A stretch of 37,203 nucleotides of DNA from Oscillospiraceae bacterium (lineage in GTDB: Bacteria > Bacillota > Clostridia > Oscillospirales > Acutalibacteraceae). The notes under the pieces were generated by a model. That model was not told the DNA's origin, ran no database searches, and was given only the letters and a program-made list of their open reading frames with translations. Positions 7,742 through 15,886 of the stretch are shown here, piece after piece (positions within the stretch are counted from its first letter, which is position 1; each line of letters starts with the position of its first letter). The translations under genes and the position numbers were made by a program. The stretch lies in contig SVPT01000013.1 in NCBI GenBank assembly GCA_015065695.1, positions 1 to 37,203 on the forward strand, given 5' to 3'.

Positions 7742-9259
7742 ATGGCATTCGATGTATTCATATCGTTCAAGAACACCGACGGCAAAGGCGGTCTGACACA
7801 GGACCGAATGATAGCCGAGCGGCTGCACTCCGCGCTGAAAAGAGAAGGTCTGGAGGTCTTTTTCAGCGAGAGAGACCTGGACAACGCAGTGTTTATCCGT
7901 GAGATTAACAACGCTCTTGAAGAGGCGAGAATGCTCATTCTTGTGGGTACTACCTCCGAACACGTCAGGTCAAAGTGGGTGGAGGCAGAATGGTCCAGCT
8001 TTATGGCGATGATAAACAGCGGAAGAAAGCCCAACGGACAGATGATTACCGTACTGCAGGGCATGACCACCAACGACCTGCCTCCCATGATTTCCAGCCT
8101 GCAGTCCTTTGATGCGCTGGACATTGACGGAGTTGTGCGCTTTGTGTTCAAGGCACTGGGGCGAGTCAGCCTCAGCGAGGCGGCAGAGTATGAGAAAAAA
8201 CAGAAGGAAGAGGCACTGCGCAGGGCAGAGGAGGAAAGACTGCGTGCGATAGCTGCCCAGATGGAGGCAGAGCGCGATGCCCAAAAGGCAGCAGAGGATG
8301 CTGCAAAGGCTGCGGAGAAAGCCGAAAAGGAGCGCAGGGCAAGGGAAAAGGCTGAAAATGCTTCCCACAAAGCAAAGAAGAATATTCGCTGGATTGTCGC
8401 TGCGGCTGCGTTGGTTGTTGTGGCGGCAGTGGCAGTGATTTATGGAATAAGCTATAACACACCGAGGACGGTGGTGGTTGATGGAGTGGAGTACAGTGTG
8501 TATGAAGGTCAGGCAACGGTGGTTAGCTGCGATAAGGAAAAGAGCGGAGAGTTTGTTATTCCATCGAGAATTAAAGGTAATAGGGTAAACATTATCGGGC
8601 ATTCTGCGTTTCGCGATTGCGACAGCCTGACCGATATTATCATTCCGGACAGCGTGACCACTATCGGGGATCGTGCGTTTTACGATTGCGACAGCCTGAC
8701 CGATATTACCGTTCCTGACAGCGTGACCACTATCGGGGGGGCTACGTTTTACAGTTGCAACAACCTGAACGATATTACCATTCCGGACAGCTTGACTGCT
8801 ATCGGGGATTATGCGTTTTGCGCGTGCGATAGCTTGACCAGCATTACCATTCCTGAAAGCGTTACCAGTATTGGTGATGGCGCATTTTCATGGTGTGAAA
8901 GCCTGACCAGCATTACAATTCCCAACAGTGTAACCAGTATCGAGGATCATACGTTTAATGAGTGCCGTAGCCTAACCAGCATCACAATACCCGATAGCGT
9001 TACCAGTATTGGTTATGGCGCATTTTTATGGTGTGAAAGCCTAACCAGCATCACAATACCCAACAGTGTTACCAGTATTGGTGTAGAGGCATTTTCTTTT
9101 TGTGAAAGCCTGACCAGCATAACCGTTCCCGACAGTGTTATCTATATTGGTAGAAATGCGTTTTATTCGTATTACCACACTATCACCATCAAAGCCCCCC
9201 ACGACCCCTCGTACTATGGTTACGCCCCAACAAAAAACGAAACATGGACAACCCCATAA
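7742..9259 (+). CDS. TIR-coiled coil-transmembrane-LRR receptor-like protein
   Basis: This 505-residue protein joins four parts. Residues 1-140 are a TIR domain: it opens MAFDVFISFKNTD (strand A and box 1), has GLEVFFSERDLD (box 2 region), and SKWVEAEWSSFM, where Glu83 sits where TIR NADases place their catalytic Glu. Residues 155-213 are a Lys/Glu/Ala-rich coiled coil. Residues 217-238 are one hydrophobic helix preceded by KAKKNIR, which predicts the N-terminus inside. Residues 250-490 are the cap and about nine BspA-type LRRs, ending in the shared tail. TIR domains either signal by assembly or cleave NAD+. The layout is that of a surface sensor with a cytoplasmic effector, inverted relative to animal Toll receptors but with the same sidedness. 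No Thoeris partner gene is adjacent. Function is inferred. Confidence 0.9.
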   Translation: MAFDVFISFKNTDGKGGLTQDRMIAERLHSALKREGLEVFFSERDLDNAVFIREINNALEEARMLILVGTTSEHVRSKWVEAEWSSFMAMINSGRKPNGQMITVLQGMTTNDLPPMISSLQSFDALDIDGVVRFVFKALGRVSLSEAAEYEKKQKEEALRRAEEERLRAIAAQMEAERDAQKAAEDAAKAAEKAEKERRAREKAENASHKAKKNIRWIVAAAALVVVAAVAVIYGISYNTPRTVVVDGVEYSVYEGQATVVSCDKEKSGEFVIPSRIKGNRVNIIGHSAFRDCDSLTDIIIPDSVTTIGDRAFYDCDSLTDITVPDSVTTIGGATFYSCNNLNDITIPDSLTAIGDYAFCACDSLTSITIPESVTSIGDGAFSWCESLTSITIPNSVTSIEDHTFNECRSLTSITIPDSVTSIGYGAFLWCESLTSITIPNSVTSIGVEAFSFCESLTSITVPDSVIYIGRNAFYSYYHTITIKAPHDPSYYGYAPTKNETWTTP

Positions 9260-9281
9260 CCCACCCCAAAACAACAAAAAT

Positions 9282-9329
9282 CGGCATCAGCCACCGCACC
9301 TAATACGGCGGCTGATGCCGTCTTTTTTT
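9282..9329. terminator. Bidirectional terminator
   Basis: CGGCATCAGCC (9282-9292) pairs with GGCTGATGCCG (9310-9320). T-runs follow on the plus strand (9323-9329) and on the minus strand (the A-run at 9276-9280), so it can end both the TIR-LRR gene and the convergent GGDEF gene. Confidence 0.88.
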
Positions 9330-9378
9330 ATTTCATTTTTGCTCCTTTATGCCATGCCATTATACCCTTTGCCCCGCA

Positions 9379-10026
9379 TCACTTATCGTACTTCTTCAGC
9401 AGCATATCCAGAGCCTCACGCAGCAGTATCGCCTCGCCGATGCCCTCGCTGCGGGACAGCTTGGTCAGCCGCTTGAGCTGGTCGGCGGTGTAGTGGGAGG
9501 TCTTGGGCACCATTTTTTCCTCACGGGCAATGGCTACGCGGTTGCCGCCGTTCAGCTTGGCGCGGAACATGGCACTCTGCGCCATGCGGATAAGCTCCGG
9601 CACGCGGGCGGCATCGGTGAATGCCTCCGCTAGACCTGCGGAAATGGTCTGCGCACTGCCGTCAGGTACAGTGACGTCTACGCTTGCTCGTATGCGCTCC
9701 AGCAGCAGAAAAACGTCCTCACGCTCAAACTCGCCGTGGAAGATAATGCCAAACTCGTCGCCGCCCACGCGGTAAATTCGCCCGCATTCGGGCACGTTGG
9801 CGGCAATGTGCTGCCCGATGGCAATGAGCGTCCTGTCGCCCACGTCATGCCCGAAGTTGACGTTGACCCTGTCAAACTGGTCAAGGTCGAGCAGGGCAAC
9901 GATTATCGGATTGCCGCTCTGCGCGTCATCTGCGTAAAGCAGCGCCTCAAGGTCTGCCTCAAATCGGTCGCTGAGGGGAAGCTGCAGTGCCTCGTTGACA
10001 GCGTTTTCATTAATCTTCTTGCTCAT
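9379..10026 (-). CDS. GGDEF-domain protein with ribbon-helix-helix-like C-terminus
   Basis: The 215-residue protein carries a GGDEF domain at about residues 38-165: LLDLDQFDRVN, then GHDVGD, then the intact active-site signature RVGGDEFG. Such domains make cyclic di-GMP from two GTP. No RxxD inhibitory site precedes the signature. The last 45 residues (opening MVPKTSHYTADQLKRLTKLS) look like a ribbon-helix-helix DNA-binding fold (Arc/CopG type), an unusual partner. There is no membrane or sensory domain. AAGGAGG precedes the start, and a TTGACA-17-TATACT promoter lies upstream. It could be an active cyclase or a nucleotide-binding regulator; the tail fold is a weak visual call. Confidence 0.82.
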   Translation of the reverse strand: MSKKINENAVNEALQLPLSDRFEADLEALLYADDAQSGNPIIVALLDLDQFDRVNVNFGHDVGDRTLIAIGQHIAANVPECGRIYRVGGDEFGIIFHGEFEREDVFLLLERIRASVDVTVPDGSAQTISAGLAEAFTDAARVPELIRMAQSAMFRAKLNGGNRVAIAREEKMVPKTSHYTADQLKRLTKLSRSEGIGEAILLREALDMLLKKYDK

Positions 10027-10071
10027 GTGAATATCCTCCTTGTGTGTTATTTTTGCTGCCTTACATCACAA

Positions 10072-10100
10072 AGTATAATATGAGTAATAATATTTGTCAA
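10072..10100 (-). promoter_or_regulatory. Promoter of the GGDEF gene
   Basis: On the minus strand TTGACA (10100-10095), 17 bases, TATACT (10077-10072). Confidence 0.82.
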
Positions 10101-10289
10101 GTAATATCGAAGAAATAATGCAACTGCAATATTACAAACTGCGCGGATTCGACCGCTTATACTCGATTTTGTCGGAGAAAACACACGAAAAATGTGATGA
10201 AAGAGGCGCGATGTGGACACTGTGTACGAATGATGAATATATGGCGCAGGTGTGAATATATCCTCGAAAGTAAAGCTTCTGTATATTAA
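10101..10289. other. Non-coding gap upstream of the tail cassette
   Basis: No plausible gene in either strand. I see no tRNA or attachment-site-like sequence here that would mark a phage insertion point. Confidence 0.5.
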
Positions 10290-10330
10290 ACGCGAAACCT
10301 ATTGCAAAGGCGGTTTCGCGTGGCTAATAT
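10290..10330 (+). promoter_or_regulatory. Candidate promoter with operator-like inverted repeat
   Basis: TTGCAA (10302-10307), 17 bases, TAATAT (10325-10330). A perfect ten-base inverted repeat, ACGCGAAACC (10290-10299) and GGTTTCGCGT (10312-10321), brackets the -35 and fills the spacer. A repressor bound there would block the promoter of the tail operon. No T-run follows, so it is unlikely to be a terminator. Confidence 0.55.
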
Positions 10331-10393
10331 TATTGCGAACATATGTTTAAGTTGTTCTGCTGCGGATTCGCAAAATTACAAGGAGGGAACACA

Positions 10394-10756
10394 ATGGGAG
10401 TTTTTGAAGAAACCAACATCAGAATGGTGCGGGGAGACACCCTCTCCCGTCAGGTGCGCGTTGTCCGTGACGGTACACCGCTGGTGCTTGGGCACGAGGA
10501 CGTGGGGCGTTTCGCCCTGTTCGGCAGTGACGGGCTGCCTGTGCTTGTAAAAACACTGGGCATAGCCGACTGCAGGGGCGATGCGCTGATAGTCACCCTT
10601 GCGCCCGAGGACACCGAGCCGCTTGACGAGGGAGATTACCGCTGCGAATTGGAGCTGGTGCTGACAGACGGTACGGTCATCACCCCGCTGCGCGGCAAGC
10701 TACGGCTGTTCGCTGACCTCATCACCCCGACAGTGCGGGGAGGGAAGGACCAGTGA
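10394..10756 (+). CDS. Phage baseplate/upper-fibre-like protein
   Basis: The start at 10394 lies seven bases after AGGAGGG; the longer frame from 10343 has no ribosome site. The 120-residue protein is all-beta in character: MVRGDTLSRQVRVVRDGTPL, later LDEGDYRCELELVLTDGTVI. This resembles the N-terminal domain of baseplate upper proteins and fibre-attachment proteins of Firmicutes siphophages, which anchor receptor-binding fibres to the tail tip. Its stop overlaps the GTG start of the next gene by four bases, so the two are translationally coupled. It is the first gene of an eight-gene operon. The fold is inferred from pattern, not from a search. Confidence 0.65.
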   Translation: MGVFEETNIRMVRGDTLSRQVRVVRDGTPLVLGHEDVGRFALFGSDGLPVLVKTLGIADCRGDALIVTLAPEDTEPLDEGDYRCELELVLTDGTVITPLRGKLRLFADLITPTVRGGKDQ

Positions 10757-13700
10757 GAGATGAGGGAATCCGCACCGATATTGAAACCGCCGAGATAATC
10801 TGCGACGATGCGGCGCTGGGGGTATACACAGTCGATGTAGGTGTCAGCGGCATTGATTATATCTGCGATGACCCTGTCGGCAGACGTGGACGCAGAGACG
10901 AGTATCTGCTTGACCACAGAATGCTCGGCAACCGCTCTGCCCCTAACCAGCACCCCATCTCCGCAATCACAGATTTGGAAAACCGCCTCACTGCCGCCGA
11001 CAATGTCATCGAAACCATACGTCTCGGCGGTGAGGCACTTCCGGTGCATGGCAAGGCGGTAAATATCCCCATGCGGGAGGGTGCTGACGGCATCGCCCTG
11101 CGTGACGGCAAGCTGTACCTCACCGTCGGCGGCATGCTGCTGGGTGACGGCGTGGAGCTGCCCTCCGGCGGCGGCAGCAGCACCCCCGATAACAACGCTG
11201 TATTCACCCTGACCAACGCCACCGGCTGGCTGTCAAAGACCATCCCCAGCGGTGCAGCCTGCCCCATCACCGTTGCATGGTCATCGGTGGAGGACGGCAT
11301 CCCCACAGGCAGCGGCACGCTGACGGTTACCGTCAACGGCGCAGTGAAGACGGTGCGCACTGTGGCGCAGGGCACTGTTTCCATTGATGCCGCGCCCTAC
11401 CTCACCGCTGCCGACAACACCGTAGCCATCGCCCTGCGTGACCGCTACGGCAACAGCCGCACCATAATCTTCTCCGTTGCAGTGATGAGCCTGTCGCTGT
11501 CGTCCACATTCAGCGGCAGCGCAGTGTACAGCGGCGACATCGGCTACTTCTACACCCCTGTTGGAGCGGCTGAAAAGACGGTGCATTTCATTCTGGACGG
11601 CGTGGAGCTGCCCACCGCATCGGTCACAGTGTCGGGCAGACAGCAGACCATGACCATTCCTGCCCAGCCACATGGCGCACACACCTTTGAGGTGTACTTC
11701 ACCGCCGAGGTGGATGGGGAAACGGTGGAATCCAACCGCCTGTACTACGACCTCATCTGTGCGGAAGAGGGAAACAACACCCCCATCATTTCGCTGCCTT
11801 TTAAGATGGAAGAAGCAGCGCAGTACGACAATCTGGTCATTCCCTACACCGTCTACGTCCCCGATGCGCTGACAGCAGCAGTCACCCTCTCTGCCAACGG
11901 CAAAGAGGTGGCTTCACTGACCGTTGACCGGGCGCAGCAGCAGTGGATATTCCGTCCTGACCAAAGCGGCGAGCTGATTCTTTCCGTCGCCTGCGGAAGT
12001 ACAGTGCGTGAAATCACGCTGAATGTTACCCCGACAGTCATTGACGTTGAAGCGGAGACCGACAGCCTGCTGCTGCATCTGGACAGCTACGGACGCAGCA
12101 ACAGTGAAGGGGCCGCCGACAGGGCATCGTGGAAGTTCACCCCCGCAGGCGGCGAGGAAGTGACAGCAGTGTTCAGCGGCTTCAACTGGTCATCGGACGG
12201 CTGGCAGCCTGACGAGGGCAATACCTCCGTACTGCGTGTTGCGGGCGATGCACGGCTGTATATTCCCTTTGCGCCCTTTGCCGCCGACTGCCGCACAAGC
12301 GGTCTGACGGTGGAGCTTGAGTTTGCAACACGGGACGTTGTCGATTATGAAACCGACATCATCACCTGCGTGGACGGCGGGCGAGGGCTTGTGGTCACAC
12401 CCCAGAAGGCAACGCTGCGCAGCGAGCAGACCGAGCTGTTCACCCAGTACAAGGAGGGCGAGCATATCCGCCTTGCCTTCGTCATTGAGAAGAGCGCGGA
12501 GCATCGACTGGTGTATGTCTACATCAACGGTATCATGTCAGGCGTGGCGCGTTACCCCGTCAGCGATGACTTCTCGCAGGCGGTGCCGCAGGGCATCTCA
12601 ATCGGCTCGGGCGACTGCACCGTTGACCTGTACTCCGTTCGTGTCTACGGCAACAGCCTCACCCGCCATCAGGTGCTGGACAACTGGATTGCCGACACAC
12701 GCAGCATCACCGAGAAGCTGGCACGCTACCGCCGCAACAATGTATTCAATGCATACGGAGATATTGTCATTTCCATGCTGCCTGCCGAGCTGCCGTATCT
12801 GGTCTTTGAGGCTGCGGAGCTGCCCACCTACAAGGGTGACAAGCGGACGGTTGAGGGCTACTACACCGACCCGCAGCACCCGGAGCAAAGCTTTGAGTTT
12901 GAGGAGGCACAGGCAGACGTGCAGGGCACTTCCTCACAGTATTACGCCCGCAAGAATTTCAAGGTCAAGTTCAAGGGCGGCTTTGTCCGTGACGGCATGA
13001 CCTACAGCACCTACCGTATGCGTGAGGACAGCATCGGTGTGGACACCTTCACATTCAAGGCGGACGTTGCCTCCAGCGAGGGCGCAAACAACGTGGAGCT
13101 GGTGCGGCTGTATGACGAAATCAGCCCCTACCGCACACCGCCGCAGCAGGCTGACGAGCGGGTGCGTCAGGGCATTGACGGCTTTCCCATCGTGGTGTTT
13201 CAGGACGACGGCACAGGGGTGCGCTTCATCGGCAAGTACAACTTCAACAACGACAAGGGCACGCCCGAGGTATTCGGCTTTGCAGAGGGTGACGAAAGCT
13301 GGGAGATACTCAACAACGACAGTGCGCGGGTCATGTTCAAGAGCGGTGACTTTGCGGGCTGGCAGAGCGATTTCGAGGCACGTTACCCCGAGGACAGCGA
13401 GGAGATTGAGAACTTCCGCCGCTTTGTTGCATGGGTGGCTTCCACCGACCGGAGCGCGGCAACAGATGCACCCCTCGACAGCCCTGCGGAGATTGGCGGC
13501 ACCGTGTACACCGCCGACACAGCGGCATATCGACTGGCAAAGTTCAAAGCGGGCATAGGTGATTGGGTGGAGCTGGACAGCGCGCTTTTCTATTACCTCT
13601 TCACCGAATTTTTCCTGATGATAGACAGCCGCGCAAAGAATATGTTCCCCTCACGGCTGGGCGGCAGCAAGTGGTGCTTCCTGCCCTACGACTTCGACAC

Positions 13701-15129
13701 CGCGCTGGGCATCAACAACGTGGGCAAGCTGACCTTTGGCTACAACCTTGAGGACATCGACACCCACAGCGGCGGCACAAATGTATTCAACGGACAGCCC
13801 TCTGTGCTGTGGAGCAACCTGCGTGAGGCATTCTTTGACGAGCTGGCTGCCATGTACAGGACACTGCGCTCCACAGGCGGTCTTACCTACGACCGCATCA
13901 TATCTGCCTTTGCGGAGCATCAGGGAATGTGGCCGGAGGCAGTGTGGAATGAGGACGCATACTTCAAGTATCTGCAGCCCCTTGTTGACGACGGCGATGC
14001 CTCATACCTCGATATGCTGCTGGGCAGCAAGGCAGAGCAGCGCAAGTGGTGGCTGTACAACCGCTTCCGCTACATCGACAGCAAGTACACCGCAGGCGAC
14101 AGCGCGGCGCAGTGCATCGTGCTGCGAATGTACCACCCCGCCGACATCACCGTCACGCCTTACGCCGACATCTACGCGGCAGTGAAATACGGCTCACAGC
14201 AGGTGCGGCAGAGGGCGCAGAGGGGACAGCAGATTACGCTGCCCTGCCCCTTCTCTGATGTAGGCGCAAACGGCACCGAAACCATGATATACTCCGCCCC
14301 GCAGCTTTCAGATGTGGGAGATTTAAGCCCCCTGAAGGTGGGCTTTGCCAACTTCTCCGCAGCGACAAGGCTGCAGTCGCTCAAGCTGGGTGACGCTTCG
14401 CCTGATTACAGCAACGGCAACCTGACCACCCTGCAGCTTGGCAACAACACCCTGCTGCGCACACTGGACGTGCGTGGCTGCCCCAACCTGACCGGTGCGG
14501 TGGACATCTCCGGCTGCACAGGCATTGAGCATATCTACTTTGAGGGAACGTCCATATCCGGTCTGGAGCTGCCTGTGGGCGGCAGCATTCGCACACTGCA
14601 TCTGCCGGAAACCACCGCCGCGCTGACCATACGCAACCACCCCACGCTGACCGATTTCGTGCTTCCGTCAGCGGGCAATATCACCTCGCTGTGGCTGGAA
14701 AACTCCGGTGCAGCAGTGGGCAGCCTTGAGATGCTGTACAGCATAGCCGCCACCGCCCGTGTGCGCCTGCCTGACGTTGCCTGGGTACTGGACACCAAGG
14801 AAGATGCTGTCACCCTGACAGCCCGTGTGGAGGGCATGAGGGGCATCGACCTTGACGGACAGAGCCTGCCCAAGGCAGTCATATCGGGCGAGGGATATGT
14901 CACCGACACCATTGATGTTGACACGCTGTGCGATATGGACGAAGCCATGCCCAATGTAGCGTGGGCAATGGACGGTCTTGAGGGCGCGGTCATGGCAGCA
15001 GACGGCGGTCTGGCGGACAGCACAGGCGCACTGCTTGTGCGTGATGAGGGCAACGTAAGCAGATACAGCGCAGAGGTCATCAACGAGTTTCTGGTGCAGT
15101 CCCTGCGATTTTTGTTGGAGGTAGAATGA
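10753..15129 (+). CDS. Giant tail-tip-like protein with Ig, LamG-like, CotH-kinase-like and LRR parts
   Basis: GTG start overlapping the previous stop. The 1458-residue product has no signal peptide or membrane helix. Residues 1-140 carry a fibre-like stretch (NQHPISAITDLENRL) typical of tail proteins; 150-430 are repeated Ig-like beta domains; 437-650 look like a LamG/concanavalin sandwich; about 680-1000 resemble a CotH protein-kinase domain. In the latter, QGTSSQYYARKNFKVKF lies near residue 724, MIDSRAKNMF follows later, and LPYDFDTALG has Asp980 and Asp982 where CotH kinases bind metal. Residues 1180-1330 are LRR-like. CotH of Bacillus phosphorylates spore coat proteins. Here the domain sits in a tail-type operon, so it may modify a fibre or a host surface protein. 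Activity is unproven. Confidence 0.75.
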   Translation: MRDEGIRTDIETAEIICDDAALGVYTVDVGVSGIDYICDDPVGRRGRRDEYLLDHRMLGNRSAPNQHPISAITDLENRLTAADNVIETIRLGGEALPVHGKAVNIPMREGADGIALRDGKLYLTVGGMLLGDGVELPSGGGSSTPDNNAVFTLTNATGWLSKTIPSGAACPITVAWSSVEDGIPTGSGTLTVTVNGAVKTVRTVAQGTVSIDAAPYLTAADNTVAIALRDRYGNSRTIIFSVAVMSLSLSSTFSGSAVYSGDIGYFYTPVGAAEKTVHFILDGVELPTASVTVSGRQQTMTIPAQPHGAHTFEVYFTAEVDGETVESNRLYYDLICAEEGNNTPIISLPFKMEEAAQYDNLVIPYTVYVPDALTAAVTLSANGKEVASLTVDRAQQQWIFRPDQSGELILSVACGSTVREITLNVTPTVIDVEAETDSLLLHLDSYGRSNSEGAADRASWKFTPAGGEEVTAVFSGFNWSSDGWQPDEGNTSVLRVAGDARLYIPFAPFAADCRTSGLTVELEFATRDVVDYETDIITCVDGGRGLVVTPQKATLRSEQTELFTQYKEGEHIRLAFVIEKSAEHRLVYVYINGIMSGVARYPVSDDFSQAVPQGISIGSGDCTVDLYSVRVYGNSLTRHQVLDNWIADTRSITEKLARYRRNNVFNAYGDIVISMLPAELPYLVFEAAELPTYKGDKRTVEGYYTDPQHPEQSFEFEEAQADVQGTSSQYYARKNFKVKFKGGFVRDGMTYSTYRMREDSIGVDTFTFKADVASSEGANNVELVRLYDEISPYRTPPQQADERVRQGIDGFPIVVFQDDGTGVRFIGKYNFNNDKGTPEVFGFAEGDESWEILNNDSARVMFKSGDFAGWQSDFEARYPEDSEEIENFRRFVAWVASTDRSAATDAPLDSPAEIGGTVYTADTAAYRLAKFKAGIGDWVELDSALFYYLFTEFFLMIDSRAKNMFPSRLGGSKWCFLPYDFDTALGINNVGKLTFGYNLEDIDTHSGGTNVFNGQPSVLWSNLREAFFDELAAMYRTLRSTGGLTYDRIISAFAEHQGMWPEAVWNEDAYFKYLQPLVDDGDASYLDMLLGSKAEQRKWWLYNRFRYIDSKYTAGDSAAQCIVLRMYHPADITVTPYADIYAAVKYGSQQVRQRAQRGQQITLPCPFSDVGANGTETMIYSAPQLSDVGDLSPLKVGFANFSAATRLQSLKLGDASPDYSNGNLTTLQLGNNTLLRTLDVRGCPNLTGAVDISGCTGIEHIYFEGTSISGLELPVGGSIRTLHLPETTAALTIRNHPTLTDFVLPSAGNITSLWLENSGAAVGSLEMLYSIAATARVRLPDVAWVLDTKEDAVTLTARVEGMRGIDLDGQSLPKAVISGEGYVTDTIDVDTLCDMDEAMPNVAWAMDGLEGAVMAADGGLADSTGALLVRDEGNVSRYSAEVINEFLVQSLRFLLEVE

Positions 15130-15130
15130 T

Positions 15131-15886
15131 ATGGCATTGAGTTTGCATCAGCTTGAGGCAAGCGGTCTTGAGCTGGACGAAGTAATTGCGGCGTGGCAGG
15201 CATTGCTTGACGGCACGCTGAAGGGCGACACAGGGCGCGGTATCGCATCGGTCAGCAAGGAGGGGGAGACCCTGACTTTCACCTTTACCGATGACACCAC
15301 TGTCAGTGTCACTGTGCCCAACGGAAGCAAGGGCGAAACCGGTGAAAAGGGCGAGAAAGGCGACACAGGCGACAAGGGCGACCCTTTTACCTACGATGAT
15401 TTCACCCCCGAGCAGCTTTCGGCACTGGCGACTGCGGCAGCAGCGGACGCACTGGGGCAGATGCCCGAGTGGTCACAGGGAGAGGAAAAGCCCGCCTACA
15501 CCGCACAGGAGGTGGGCGCAGACCCCGCAGGCACAGCGGCAGGTGCGGTTTCTGCCCATGATGTGGCAGCAGATGCCCACGCAGCACAGTTTGCGGGCAA
15601 AGCAGATGCCACCACCCGCACCACCGAATTTGCATCAGCCCCCGCTGACAACACACTGTACGTCTGCACCATTGACAGCGCAGTGTCCATCACAGCGGCA
15701 ACGGCAGAAAGCTGTCCGCTGTACGGCGCGCACTATGTCCTCACCTTTGCCGAGGGCGGCGAAGTGACCGCCACCTACGACAGCTATCAGGGTGACGATA
15801 TATCCACTGCCGCTGCAGGCGAGGTGTGGGAGATTTCCATTCTGCGCGGAGGCTGGATTGCAAAGCGCACAAAGGAGGCAGCATGA
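15131..15886 (+). CDS. Collagen-like tail-fibre protein
   Basis: A 251-residue protein beginning one base after the previous stop, with GGAGG before the ATG. Residues 1-55 form an N-terminal attachment domain. About residues 58-76 are Gly-X-Y triplets rich in Lys, Glu and Asp (GSKGETGEKGEKGDTGDKGD), enough for a short collagen-like trimer. An Ala-rich helical stalk follows, then a C-terminal beta domain (about 165-251) that could be a small head or carbohydrate-binding tip. Short collagen segments are typical of trimeric fibres of Firmicutes phages. Its stop overlaps the start of the next gene. Confidence 0.8.
   Translation: MALSLHQLEASGLELDEVIAAWQALLDGTLKGDTGRGIASVSKEGETLTFTFTDDTTVSVTVPNGSKGETGEKGEKGDTGDKGDPFTYDDFTPEQLSALATAAAADALGQMPEWSQGEEKPAYTAQEVGADPAGTAAGAVSAHDVAADAHAAQFAGKADATTRTTEFASAPADNTLYVCTIDSAVSITAATAESCPLYGAHYVLTFAEGGEVTATYDSYQGDDISTAAAGEVWEISILRGGWIAKRTKEAA

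Larger units (their letters stand above)
7513..7745 (+). repeat. 234-bp duplication, copy 2
   Basis: Copy of 5432-5665: end of the LRR gene, terminator, promoter, leader and ribosome site. It delivers the same expression signals to the TIR-LRR gene. Confidence 0.9.

Noticed and set aside
7267-8370. Minus-strand open frame of 367 codons across the end of LRR-3 and the start of TIR-LRR
   Set aside because: It spans two convincing plus-strand genes, a terminator and a promoter; its sequence is the mirror image of the LRR repeats and of the coiled coil.
3803-9259. Regular 69-base repeats that could be taken for a CRISPR array or satellite
   Set aside because: They stay in frame, encode 23-residue LRRs and have no constant repeat with unique spacers; no cas genes are near.
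7742-9259. Thoeris defence system
   Set aside because: A TIR domain is present, but no ThsA-like gene (SIR2 or SLOG/Macro effector) is adjacent, and the LRR receptor part is foreign to Thoeris.
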